DNA of 16,588 nt. It comes from Chloroflexota bacterium. Its GTDB lineage: Bacteria > Chloroflexota > Limnocylindria > Limnocylindrales > CSP1-4. The notes below the pieces were generated by a model. It made no database searches. It had not been told where the DNA came from and was given only the letters and a program-made list of their open reading frames with translations. Shown here piece after piece: positions 1 to 6,873 of the stretch. Positions within the stretch are counted from its first letter, which is position 1; every line of letters starts with the position of its first letter. Location: positions 1 through 16,588 of the forward strand of contig JAKAMV010000115.1 in NCBI GenBank assembly GCA_021812735.1, given 5' to 3'. The position numbers were made by a program, and so were the translations under genes.

Positions 1-1
1 C

Positions 2-148
2 ACCCGCGACGACCAGCAGACGCAGGTGGCCGAGGCCACCCTCGCCATGCTCGCCCGCGTGCAGGCGCAGCCGGACCAGTTCCCGGCGCCGGCATCGCCG
101 GCGCCCGACGCCTCGGGCTCGCCGAGAGCCGCCCCGGCCGGGTCCTGA
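2..148 (+). CDS. C-terminal end of an unrecognised protein (cut by window edge)
   Basis: An open frame enters from the left edge and stops at TGA 146-148, giving 48 visible residues. The first half (TRDDQQTQVAEATLAMLARV) reads like the final amphipathic helix of a folded protein. The rest is a low-complexity Pro/Ala/Ser tail of the kind common at the ends of proteins in high-GC genomes. No motif allows a family assignment. The stop lies only 5 bases from the stop of the convergent EamA-type transporter gene. That the frame is real rests on its clean run to that junction and its strongly GC-biased third codon positions. The function is unknown. Confidence 0.5.
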   Translation, partial: TRDDQQTQVAEATLAMLARVQAQPDQFPAPASPAPDASGSPRAAPAGS

Positions 149-153
149 CCGGC
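137..153. terminator. Small GC stem-loop at a convergent gene junction
   Basis: GCCGG at 137-141 pairs with CCGGC at 149-153 around a 7-base loop. The stem spans the stop codon of the left-edge gene and abuts the stop of the EamA gene. There is no T-tract on either side, so it is at most a weak bidirectional terminator. In DNA this GC-rich, a 5-bp stem can easily arise by chance. Confidence 0.2.
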
Positions 154-1083
154 TCAGCCCGTCGGCGCCGCTCGCCTCCCCAGCCCGGCCGCGCTCGCGA
201 GCCTGGCCGGGGCGCCGGTGGCGAGGGCGATTCCCCCCACGACGAGCAGCACGCCCAGCAGCTGCTCGCCCGAGGGGTCCTCGCCGAGCAGGACGACGCC
301 CAGCACCAGCGTCGCCACCGGCTGGACCAGGAGCAGCACCGACGAGATCACCGCCGGCAGTCGCGGCAGCGCGGCCTGGATCGCGACGTAGCCGATCGAC
401 TGCGAGACCACGCCGTAGGCGAGCAGGAAGCCGAGCGCCGGCCAGCCGGGCGCGAGGTCGAGGCTCCCAACCCCGGCGCCGAACAGCCCCGCGAGAAGTC
501 CGGTGGCCGCGGTGGCGACTGCCACCGGCCCGGCCGGGCGGTGATCGGGGCTGGCCTGCCGGATCACGAGCAGGTAGCCGGAGTACGCGAATGCGGTGAC
601 GAGGCCGATCGCCACCCCGGCCCTCGGGTCGGCGCCGTACGCCTCGCCGCCCACGACGCCTGAGATCAGCACCACCCCGGCGAGCATGGCGGGGATCGCG
701 AGGAACACCTCGCGGCGCGGCCGCTCCCCGAGCAGGAGCCATGCCGCCATCGCCACGACGACCACCTGCAGGTTGCCCATGACCGTGGCCAGGCCCGCGC
801 CCATCAGGTCCACCACCACGTGGAAGGTGATCAGGTCAGCGGCGAAGAAGGCGCCGGCGAGTGCGGACACCGCGACGGTCCTCCGGCTCATCGGGCCACG
901 CTCCACCACCTCGGCCCGAGCGACGAGCAGCAGGATCGGCAGCCCGAACAGGCACCGGAAGAAGACGCCGGTGGCCGGCGAGACGCCGGACCAGCGGTAG
1001 AAGATCCCCGAGGAGGCGATGGCGAGCGCGCCGAAGACGGCCGCCGCACGCGGCCGCGAGCCGACCGACGAGAAGCGGCTCAG
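154..1083 (-). CDS. EamA/DMT-family transporter, probably CTG start
   Basis: This is a drug/metabolite transporter superfamily membrane protein with two EamA repeats and about ten hydrophobic segments. Known members export amino acids, metabolites or drugs; the substrate here cannot be read from sequence. The first ATG/GTG/TTG start (GTG at 909) would give 251 residues and remove the first transmembrane helix. The same frame is open further upstream and encodes a typical EamA N-terminus (ALAIASSGIFYRWSGVSPAT, then a hydrophobic FFRCLFGLPILLLV stretch). The only start codon that keeps this part is CTG at 1081-1083. It overlaps the aspS stop as CTGA and is preceded by GGAGA (1088-1092) at good ribosome-binding spacing. 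From there the protein is 309 residues, the normal family length. Family assignment is firm; the CTG start is inferred from homology-like sequence, the Shine-Dalgarno match and the overlap. It is probably co-transcribed with hisS-aspS. Confidence 0.88.
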   Translation of the reverse strand: MSRFSSVGSRPRAAAVFGALAIASSGIFYRWSGVSPATGVFFRCLFGLPILLLVARAEVVERGPMSRRTVAVSALAGAFFAADLITFHVVVDLMGAGLATVMGNLQVVVVAMAAWLLLGERPRREVFLAIPAMLAGVVLISGVVGGEAYGADPRAGVAIGLVTAFAYSGYLLVIRQASPDHRPAGPVAVATAATGLLAGLFGAGVGSLDLAPGWPALGFLLAYGVVSQSIGYVAIQAALPRLPAVISSVLLLVQPVATLVLGVVLLGEDPSGEQLLGVLLVVGGIALATGAPARLASAAGLGRRAAPTG

Positions 1084-2933
1084 CGCTTCTCCGGCACGCC
1101 CACGAAGCGCAGGCCGAGCTCCTGGTACTGCCCCTCGTCAGGCGCGGAGGGCGCCTCGAGCATGAGGTCGGAGCCCGACTGGGTCTTCGGGAACGCCATG
1201 ACCTCGCGGATGTTCGTCTGGTAGCTCAGCAGCGCGGCCCAGCGGTCCACGCCCAGGGCGATCCCGCCGTGGGGCGGCGCGCCGTACTCGAACGCCTCGA
1301 GGATGGCGCCGAATCGCTCGCGCATCTGCTCGATCGTGTAGCCCTGGAGGTTGAAGCTGCGGGCCAGCAGGTCGGGCTTCCAGATCCGCACCGAGCCGCC
1401 GCCAAGCTCCCAGCCGTTGAGCGCCACGTCGTACTGCATCGCCTTGGCGCGTCCCGCCGGGTCGCCGGGCGCGCGGACGTCGAGGTCGCCCGACAGCGTG
1501 GTCAGCAGCGCCTCGTCCTCGGGCACCACGCCGCTGAACGGGTTGTGGGTGGCGTCCCAGCGGCGGTGCTCCGCATCCCACTGGTACATCGGGAAGTGGT
1601 GGACCCAGCAGTACGCGAGCTCGCTGGGGTCGGCCAGGTCCAGGCGAGCGGCGATCTCGTTGCGCAGCCGCCCGAGGACGTCATTGGTCGTGTCTTGCGT
1701 GTCGGCGACCACGAGGATCAGGTCGCCCTCGCTCGCGCTCGCGGCCGCGCGCACCGCGGCCTGCGTCTCGGCGGACAGGAACTTGGCTATCGGGCCGTGG
1801 AGCTCGCCGCCCGGCTGCACCGAGAGGTGCACGAGACCCCGGGCACCGAAGCGCTTGGCGAGCTCGGTGAGCTCGTCCACCTCGCGCCGCGACACGCCGC
1901 CCATGCCGGGTGCGGTGATGCCCTTGACCCGCCCGCCGGCCGCCAGCGTCTCGTCGAACACGCGGAAGCCCGACGGCGCGCCGATCGCCGGCCTCAGGTC
2001 GAACAGCTCCACCCCGAAGCGCAGGTCCGGCTTGTCCGAGCCGAAGCGCTCCATCGCGTCCTCGTACTCGAACACCGGGAACGGGACCTGGCGGATCGGG
2101 CGCTCGGGCACCGTGGCCCGGGTGACGTCGATCACCATCGCCTCGATGAATCCGCGGACCGTGTCCTCGTCCACGAAGCTCATCTCGAGGTCCAGCTGCG
2201 TGAACTCCGGCTGGCGGTCGCCGCGCAGGTCCTCGTCGCGGAAGCAGCGCGCGATCTGGAAGTAGCGGTCGATGCCGGCGACCATCAGCAGCTGCTTGAG
2301 CTGCTGCGGGCTCTGCGGCAGGGCGTACACGGTGCCCGGCTGAAGGCGAGATGGCACGATGAAGTCGCGGGCGCCCTCGGGCGTGGACTTGATCAGGTTG
2401 GGCGTCTCCACCTCGACGAACCCGTGCGCGTGGTGGACCTCCCGGATCGCCTGGACCAGGCGGCTGCGCAGCAGCAGGCGACGGGCCATGGCCTCGCGGC
2501 GGAGGTCGAGATATCGGTAGCGCAGCCGGATGCTCTCGTCGATCGGCGCGTCCGGGTCGTTGATGTAGAAGGGCGGGGTCCTGGCCTCGTTGAGGATCCG
2601 GACCCTGCGTGCCTGCAGTTCCACCGCGCCGGTGGCCAGCTTCGCGTTCTCGGTGCCCGGCTGGCGCCTCGCGACCACGCCCTCGACCGCGATGACGAAC
2701 TCGCTGCGGACCTTCGAGGCCTCGCCGTGCGCCTCGGGCGCGTCGGCGGCGTCCACCACCACCTGCGTGATGCCGTGGCGGTCTCGCAGGTCGATGAAGA
2801 TCAGCTTGCCGTAGTCGCGCCGGCGGTGCACCCAGCCCGCGAGCTTGGCGTCCGCGCCGTCATCGTCCACGCGGAGCTGCCCACACGTGTGGGTGCGGTA
2901 GGGCGTGGCGAGCGGGGCGGGTTCGGCGGACAC
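1080..2933 (-). CDS. aspS: Aspartate--tRNA ligase (bacterial type)
   Basis: This cytoplasmic class IIb synthetase charges tRNA-Asp. From the chosen start it has 617 residues, close to the family norm of about 590. The order is an N-terminal OB-fold anticodon-binding domain (about 14-115, with GWVHRRRDYGKLIFIDLRDR), motif 1 around 170-180, motif 2 around 223-253 (FRDEDLRGDRQPEFTQLDLE), the bacterial GAD insertion about 310-430, and motif 3 about 556-569 (GGIALGVDRW). GTG at 2931-2933 is preferred because GGGAG (2941-2945) sits 7 bases upstream. An in-frame GTG at 3005 would add 24 Pro/Ser-rich residues and has no ribosome-binding site. The gene follows hisS by about 100 bases, a common bacterial pairing. 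Residue 41 is Tyr at the position that helps separate Asp-only (Leu) from Asp/Asn (His) enzymes, so tRNA specificity is open. Confidence 0.97.
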   Translation of the reverse strand: MSAEPAPLATPYRTHTCGQLRVDDDGADAKLAGWVHRRRDYGKLIFIDLRDRHGITQVVVDAADAPEAHGEASKVRSEFVIAVEGVVARRQPGTENAKLATGAVELQARRVRILNEARTPPFYINDPDAPIDESIRLRYRYLDLRREAMARRLLLRSRLVQAIREVHHAHGFVEVETPNLIKSTPEGARDFIVPSRLQPGTVYALPQSPQQLKQLLMVAGIDRYFQIARCFRDEDLRGDRQPEFTQLDLEMSFVDEDTVRGFIEAMVIDVTRATVPERPIRQVPFPVFEYEDAMERFGSDKPDLRFGVELFDLRPAIGAPSGFRVFDETLAAGGRVKGITAPGMGGVSRREVDELTELAKRFGARGLVHLSVQPGGELHGPIAKFLSAETQAAVRAAASASEGDLILVVADTQDTTNDVLGRLRNEIAARLDLADPSELAYCWVHHFPMYQWDAEHRRWDATHNPFSGVVPEDEALLTTLSGDLDVRAPGDPAGRAKAMQYDVALNGWELGGGSVRIWKPDLLARSFNLQGYTIEQMRERFGAILEAFEYGAPPHGGIALGVDRWAALLSYQTNIREVMAFPKTQSGSDLMLEAPSAPDEGQYQELGLRFVGVPEKR

Positions 2934-2968
2934 GGATGGGCTCCCGGATGCGGGTTGTGGCTGGTCCC

Positions 2969-3003
2969 ATCGTAGCGGAGGCGACCGACCGGGCCCCTCG
3001 GTC
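2969..3003 (-). promoter_or_regulatory. Possible aspS promoter -10 and small stem-loop
   Basis: In the hisS-aspS gap the minus strand has TACGAT (2974 down to 2969), a fair -10 element. It would start an RNA about 25-30 bases before the aspS GTG, leaving room for the observed Shine-Dalgarno. No good -35 is visible. Just upstream, GACCGA (2983-2988) and TCGGTC (2998-3003) form a perfect 6-bp inverted repeat with a 9-base loop, without a T-tract. Either element could be chance; together they allow aspS some transcription independent of hisS. Confidence 0.25.
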
Positions 3004-3035
3004 ACTGCCGACGTGATGGTCAGGTCACGCAGCGC

Positions 3036-4331
3036 TCAGGCGTGCCGGTGGCTGCCCTCGGCACGGGCGAGATCGCGCGCCAGGTCCCGGACCGCGACCT
3101 CCTTCTGCGTTCCGGCCAGCAGGTCCCGCAGGCCGACGTGGCCCTCCGCGAGCTCCTCGCCCACGATCACCGCGAAGTGCGCGCCGTCCTTGCCGGCCGC
3201 CTCGAGCTGCCGTCCCAGCTTGCGCCGCGCCAGGTCGGCGCGGACGCGGAGCCCCGCGCCCCGCAGCTCGGTCGCGATGCGCAGCCGGCTGACCGTGTCG
3301 TCGGGGTCCGCCGAGACCACGACCGCCAGGGGCCGGTCGGGGGGCGCAACGGGCCCGTCCGGGCGGGCCTGCTCGGCGAGCACGAGGGCCACTCGGTCGA
3401 GGCCCAGCCCGAAGCCGATGCCCGGCGTCGGCCGGCCGCCCAGCAGCTGCACGAGGCCGTCGTACCGGCCGCCTCCACCGAGCGCCTGCTGCTGGCCCTC
3501 CCTGCCGGCGACGTAGAACTCGAACGCCGTGCGCGTGTAGTAGTCGAGGCCGCGGACCAGCCCGGGCTCCACCCGGCACGGCACGCCGAGCGCCGCCAGG
3601 TGTGCCCGGACGCTCTCGAAGTGCGCGGCACAGGCGTCGCACAGGTGGTCTGTGATCCGCGGCGCCGCAGCGTTGAGGCCCGCCATGTCCGGGTCCTTGG
3701 AGTCCAGCAGCCGCAGGACGTTCCGCTCGAGGCGGCCCCGCTCGGTCGGCGGGAGCTGCGAGATGTGACCCCGGTAGTAGTCGGTGAGGGTCGCGATGTA
3801 GGCCGGGCGACACGCCGGGTCGCCGATCGAGTTGACGAGCACCTCGACGCCCTCCACGCCGACCTCGGTGTAGAAGCGGTGGCCGAGCTCGACGACCTCC
3901 GCGTCGATGGCCGGGCCGGCGTCCCCGATCGCCTCCACGTCGAACTGCCAGAACTGGCGGTAGCGGCCGGCCTGCGGGCGGTCGTAGCGGAACATCGGGC
4001 CGGTCGTCGTGAGCTTCACCGGCTGTGACCAGGTCTGCATCCCGTGCTGCACGTAGGCGCGGACGATGCCCGCGGTGGGCTCGGGCCGGAGCGCCCAGGC
4101 CTCGGCCTCCTCGGAGCGCGGGGCGAGCCGGAACAGCTCCTTCTCCACGACGTCGGTGACCTCGCCGATGCCGCGCTCGAACACGGCCGTCTGCTCGAAC
4201 AGGGGCGTCTCGATCGGCCGGTAGCCGTAGCGGTGGGTCAGGCCCGCGGCGATGCGGATCAGGCGGTCGAAGACGGCACGATCCTCGGGCAGCAGGTCGC
4301 GGGTGCCCCGGGGGGCTCGGTACGTCGGCAT
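3036..4331 (-). CDS. hisS: Histidine--tRNA ligase
   Basis: This cytoplasmic class IIa synthetase charges tRNA-His. It has 431 residues, normal for bacterial HisRS. The N-terminus PTYRAPRGTRDLLPED is the classic HisRS opening. Motif 2 lies around 113-132 (FRYDRPQAGRYRQFWQFDVE), the histidine-specific signature at 260-268 (RGLDYYTRT), and motif 3 at 304-313 (GIGFGLGLDR). The C-terminal about 95 residues form the anticodon-binding domain. The ATG start is supported by homology. No convincing Shine-Dalgarno precedes it, but a TACACT -10-like element ends 8 bases upstream, so the message may be leaderless or nearly so. aspS and then the EamA transporter follow on the same strand, making a probable hisS-aspS-transporter unit. 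All catalytic motifs are intact. Confidence 0.97.
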   Translation of the reverse strand: MPTYRAPRGTRDLLPEDRAVFDRLIRIAAGLTHRYGYRPIETPLFEQTAVFERGIGEVTDVVEKELFRLAPRSEEAEAWALRPEPTAGIVRAYVQHGMQTWSQPVKLTTTGPMFRYDRPQAGRYRQFWQFDVEAIGDAGPAIDAEVVELGHRFYTEVGVEGVEVLVNSIGDPACRPAYIATLTDYYRGHISQLPPTERGRLERNVLRLLDSKDPDMAGLNAAAPRITDHLCDACAAHFESVRAHLAALGVPCRVEPGLVRGLDYYTRTAFEFYVAGREGQQQALGGGGRYDGLVQLLGGRPTPGIGFGLGLDRVALVLAEQARPDGPVAPPDRPLAVVVSADPDDTVSRLRIATELRGAGLRVRADLARRKLGRQLEAAGKDGAHFAVIVGEELAEGHVGLRDLLAGTQKEVAVRDLARDLARAEGSHRHA

Positions 4332-4339
4332 CGCTCAAG

Positions 4340-4345
4340 AGTGTA
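4340..4345 (-). promoter_or_regulatory. Candidate hisS -10 element (near-leaderless start)
   Basis: Read on the minus strand, positions 4345-4340 are TACACT, fitting the TANNNT pattern of -10 elements in high-GC bacteria. Eight bases separate it from the hisS ATG, so RNA would begin at or within a base or two of the start codon. No clear -35 is visible 17-18 bases upstream. The lack of a Shine-Dalgarno before the ATG agrees with a leaderless message. Confidence 0.35.
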
Positions 4346-4408
4346 CGGGCTGGCGGTCGCTGCGCGGCCCCGGAGGCGGGCGCGGCCTGCGGGCTGCGTG
4401 CAGCCGCT

Positions 4409-4456
4409 GCGATCACCACGAACGCGCCGTCATCGCTACTGGCTCGTGGTGATCGC
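4409..4456. repeat. Perfect 13-bp inverted repeat with 22-base loop
   Basis: GCGATCACCACGA (4409-4421) is followed after 22 bases by its exact reverse complement TCGTGGTGATCGC (4444-4456). The stem would be stable in RNA from either strand or could be a protein-binding site. It lies about 80 bases upstream of the hisS ATG and covers the stop codon (4413-4415) of the doubtful minus-strand frame. No T-tract follows on either strand, which argues against a standard intrinsic terminator. A second small stem (GGCTG 4392-4396 with CAGCC 4401-4405) lies next to it on the hisS side. Confidence 0.7.
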
Positions 4457-4898
4457 GAGGGGCCAGGATCGGGCGCGGGCCGACGCGACATGGCGCCATC
4501 CACGCCTGACATGACTGCAAGGCTGTACCGCAGCCGCAAGCACCGCCAACCGCTCCCCGGGCGCATGGTCGGACACGGAGATGGGCTGGTTCTGCCGTCC
4601 CGCCACCGCGCCACCTCCCTTCCATCGGCCCTGTGCATGTCCGGCGCCGGAGCGACATGGCGGGCGACGGCCGGACGTTCAGAAGCGGAGCGCCTTGCGG
4701 GGCGTCCGCCGCCGGCCGGTCGAACTGGGCCCACGAGTTCGTGTCCGGGTGGTACCGGAACCAGCGGCAGACGGCGGTTGCGCCACCGCCTCCAAGCGCG
4801 ATGAGCCCAGAGAGCGACTCGTCGTGCCACAACCTGAGGTCGTTCTCGGGCTGTGCCACAGCCTGCCGCGCCCGGGCCCTCGTGTCGAAGGGCGGCAC
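4413..4898 (-). CDS. Doubtful small protein with one Kelch-like motif
   Basis: This open frame has a GTG start (4896-4898) and 161 codons before TGA. Residues about 15-75 look like real protein: a hydrophobic LIALGGGG strand followed after a few residues by RYHPDTNSWAQFDRP. Together these fit the Kelch blade pattern of a Gly-Gly turn, then Tyr-x-Pro-x-Thr-x-x-Trp. Codons in this part favour G/C at the third position. The remaining about 85 residues are Arg/Gly/Pro/Cys-rich and look non-coding. A single blade cannot form a propeller, so this may be the remnant of a larger gene, a short lineage-specific protein, or chance. There is no strong ribosome-binding site, and a stop lies seven codons upstream of the GTG. 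No function is assigned. Confidence 0.28.
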   Translation of the reverse strand: MPPFDTRARARQAVAQPENDLRLWHDESLSGLIALGGGGATAVCRWFRYHPDTNSWAQFDRPAADAPQGAPLLNVRPSPAMSLRRRTCTGPMEGRWRGGGTAEPAHLRVRPCARGAVGGACGCGTALQSCQAWMAPCRVGPRPILAPRDHHEPVAMTARSW

Positions 4899-4963
4899 CT
4901 CGCCGGTCCCGTCCCACGATCAGGGGCTGCTGTGCCAGAGGCGTTCGCCAAGCGGCGAGGGAC

Positions 4964-4997
4964 AACTTTCACGTTCACGTCAAGGTTGGGCTATCGT
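4964..4997 (+). promoter_or_regulatory. MerR-type operator within a leaderless merR promoter
   Basis: Positions 4964-4987 form a 24-base imperfect palindrome in which 18 positions match the reverse complement. Its core is two inverted ACGT boxes flanked by AACTTT on the left and AAGGTT on the right. TTCACG (4968-4973) can serve as -35 and TATCGT (4992-4997) as -10 with an 18-base spacer, so the palindrome fills the spacer. That is the arrangement MerR-family activators use to untwist long-spacer promoters. Transcription from this -10 should start near 5004-5005, at the merR GTG itself, implying a leaderless message. The likely regulator is the adjacent MerR protein acting on its own operon. 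Confidence 0.7.
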
Positions 4998-5004
4998 GTG
5001 GATC

Positions 5005-5514
5005 GTGAACCAGTCATCCGCCGTGCCGTCTCGGCTGCTGCGCATCCAGGAGGTCGCCGACGAGACGGGCCTGACGCCCCGTTCCATCCGCTACTACGAG
5101 GAGGTCGGGCTGCTGGCCCCCGCCGCCCGCTCGGAGGGGGCCTACCGCCTCTACGACGCCGACGACCTCGAGCGCCTGCGATTCATCGCCGGCCTGCGCA
5201 ACGACGCCGGCTTCTCGCTCGCGGAGATCGGCCAGCTCCTGGAGGACGAGCAGGCGCGCGAGCGCAACCGGGCGCAGTTCCGTGGCGGCGATCCCGCGAC
5301 CCGGCGCGCCGCCATCACCGACGCGCTCGCCAGGATCGACCGCCAGATCGAGACCCTTGAGCGCAAGCGGGCGCGGATCGACGCCATGCTCGCCGACGCG
5401 GCGGCCCGCCGGGCGCACAACCTGGCCCACCTCGACGACCTCGACGCCGGCCGGGGGCCCGACCACCTGCCCATCTTGGGTGGCCTGCGAGCGTCGGGGG
5501 AGGCCGGCGCATGA
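5005..5514 (+). CDS. MerR-family transcriptional regulator
   Basis: This is a DNA-binding regulator of 169 residues. The N-terminal winged helix-turn-helix is canonical: LRIQEVADETGLTPRSIRYY at 12-31, then EVGLLAP, then the wing around 43-51 (SEGAYRLYD). A long helix at about 100-131 (ALARIDRQIETLERKRARID) should form the antiparallel dimerisation coiled coil. There is no cysteine in the protein, so it is unlikely to be a thiol-based metal or redox sensor; an organic ligand is more likely. GTG at 5005 is chosen because it directly precedes the conserved domain and falls at the predicted transcription start. Its stop overlaps the ATG of the following exporter gene by 4 bases (ATGA), so it probably controls that gene and itself through the operator just upstream. 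The effector is unknown. Confidence 0.93.
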   Translation: MNQSSAVPSRLLRIQEVADETGLTPRSIRYYEEVGLLAPAARSEGAYRLYDADDLERLRFIAGLRNDAGFSLAEIGQLLEDEQARERNRAQFRGGDPATRRAAITDALARIDRQIETLERKRARIDAMLADAAARRAHNLAHLDDLDAGRGPDHLPILGGLRASGEAGA

Positions 5515-6809
5515 GTCGCGGCCCGTCGCTGCGCAACGGCGCCCGTGCCTTCGGACACCGCAACTACCGGCTGTTCTTCATCGGCCAGGGCATCTCGCTC
5601 GTGGGCACCTGGATGCAGACGGTGGCCCAGGCCTGGCTCGTGCTCAAACTCACCAGCGACCCGTTCATGCTCGGCCTGCTCTCGGTGGCCCAGTTCCTGC
5701 CGGTGATGGTCCTCGGCCTGTTCGGGGGGATCGTCGCGGACGCCCTGCCCAAGCGCCACACGCTGATCGCGACGCAGACCATCCAGATGCTGCTGGCGTT
5801 CATTCTGTTCGCGCTCACGCAGGCGGGCGTCGTGCAGGTCTGGCACATCCTGGTGCTGGCCATCCTGCTGGGCCTCACCAACACCGTCGACATGCCCACG
5901 CGCCAGGCGTTCGCCGTCGAGATGGTGGGCCGCGACGACGTGCAGAACGCCGTGGCGCTGAACTCCGCGATGTTCAACGGCGCCCGGATCGTGGGCCCCG
6001 CCCTCGCAGGCTTCGCCATCCAGCTGTTCGGCATCCCGATCGCGTTCCTGCTGAACGCGCTCAGCTTCCTCGCGGTGATCGTGGCGTACGCGGTCATGAA
6101 CGACGACGACCTGCGCTCCCCCGCCCACTACCACCGCCCCTCGACGGTCCGTGCAGTGGGCGAGACGCTTGCCGACGGGCTGCGCTACTGCTGGCGGTCG
6201 CCGATGCTGCTGCTGCCGATCACGATCATCGGCCTCGCGTCCACGTTCGGCATGAACTTCGGCGTGGTGATCCCGGCGCTCGCCGACGAGGTGCTCAAGA
6301 CCGACGCCGCCGGCTATGGCTTCCTGATGGCGGCCACCGGCGTCGGCTCGATGGCCGCGGCGCTCGCGATTGCCTTCTCCGGCCGCCCGCGCCCGATGAT
6401 CATCGGAATCGGCTCGGTCGCGCTGGGGGCGGGCCTGGTGGCTGCCGGCGAGATCCATGCGTTCGCCCTCGCCCTGCCGGCGATGGCGCTGGTGGGCCTC
6501 GGTGCGATCGGGATGGCCGCCACGGCGAACACCACGATTCAGCTGAACGTCGAGGACGACTACCGCGGCCGTGTGATGAGCGTCTACACCACCGTCTTCG
6601 CCGGCTCCACACCGGTCGGCGGCCTGTTCGCCGGCTGGCTGGCGTCTGCGACCACCGTCAGCACGTCGCTGATCGTCGCGGGCGTGCTCGCCGCGCTCAC
6701 CGGCCTCGTCGCCGTCGCGTGGCTCGGCCAGATCCGCGCCCGGGGGATCGCCCCGGTGCTGGCTGCCGACGCCGCGGCCCCGTCCGCGGCCGGCGCGCCT
6801 CCCCGCTGA
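5511..6809 (+). CDS. MFS exporter (MFS_3 / EntS-like group)
   Basis: This is a 432-residue major facilitator superfamily protein with about twelve hydrophobic segments. It opens with the RNYRLFFIGQGISLVGTWMQ stretch typical of the EntS/MFS_3 exporter group. The loop 2-3 motif A region is at 72-86 (GGIVADALPKRHTLI), and a second-half hallmark near 350 is DDYRGRVMSVYTTVFAGSTP. Members extrude siderophores, macrolides or other small molecules by proton antiport; the substrate cannot be told here. The ATG overlaps the merR stop, so translation is coupled and expression should follow the MerR-controlled promoter. The C-terminal about 20 residues are an Ala/Pro-rich cytoplasmic tail. It ends 64 bases from the convergent rel gene with a stem-loop between them. 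Confidence 0.92.
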   Translation: MSRGPSLRNGARAFGHRNYRLFFIGQGISLVGTWMQTVAQAWLVLKLTSDPFMLGLLSVAQFLPVMVLGLFGGIVADALPKRHTLIATQTIQMLLAFILFALTQAGVVQVWHILVLAILLGLTNTVDMPTRQAFAVEMVGRDDVQNAVALNSAMFNGARIVGPALAGFAIQLFGIPIAFLLNALSFLAVIVAYAVMNDDDLRSPAHYHRPSTVRAVGETLADGLRYCWRSPMLLLPITIIGLASTFGMNFGVVIPALADEVLKTDAAGYGFLMAATGVGSMAAALAIAFSGRPRPMIIGIGSVALGAGLVAAGEIHAFALALPAMALVGLGAIGMAATANTTIQLNVEDDYRGRVMSVYTTVFAGSTPVGGLFAGWLASATTVSTSLIVAGVLAALTGLVAVAWLGQIRARGIAPVLAADAAAPSAAGAPPR

Positions 6810-6812
6810 CGC

Positions 6813-6848
6813 GGGTGCGGCGGACCCCCTCCCGGCAGCGCCGCGCCC
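6813..6848. terminator. GC-rich stem-loop between convergent MFS and rel genes
   Basis: GGGTGCGGCG (6813-6822) pairs with CGCCGCGCCC (6839-6848) over ten positions, nine Watson-Crick and one G-U, with a 16-base loop. It begins 4 bases after the MFS stop and lies 26 bases from the rel stop on the other strand. It could therefore act in both directions. There is no T-tract, so termination efficiency is uncertain. Confidence 0.45.
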
Positions 6849-6873
6849 ACCGGATGGCCCCCCGCCCGCCGGC

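Larger units (their letters stand above)
4332..5004. other. Gene-poor divergent region between hisS and merR
   Basis: This is the only long stretch (673 bases) without a confident gene. It holds the hisS -10-like element at its left end, a perfect 13-bp inverted repeat at 4409-4456, a doubtful minus-strand frame with a Kelch-like motif (4413-4898), and the merR operator/promoter at its right end. Several other frames stay open on both strands, but their Arg/Pro/Gly-rich translations look like shadows of GC-rich DNA. An 11-base direct repeat (GCGACATGGCG) occurs twice between about 4484 and 4663. No tRNA or insertion-sequence end is visible. Confidence 0.6.

Noticed and set aside
861..2975. 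704-codon plus-strand open frame opposite aspS
   Set aside because: Its His/Arg/Val-rich translation is a shadow of the aspS codons in GC-rich DNA, and the minus strand encodes an unmistakable AspRS.
4745..4762. T-box-like string GGGTGGTACCG on the plus strand
   Set aside because: It resembles the T-box antiterminator core, but the downstream plus-strand gene is merR rather than a synthetase, and hisS lies on the other strand. The match fails after ACCG, no specifier stem is evident, and the bases also encode the Kelch-like motif on the minus strand.
4633..5004. N-terminal extension of the MerR regulator upstream of GTG 5005
   Set aside because: The extra 124 codons show no domain and would run through the operator and promoter. 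MerR proteins begin right at the helix-turn-helix.
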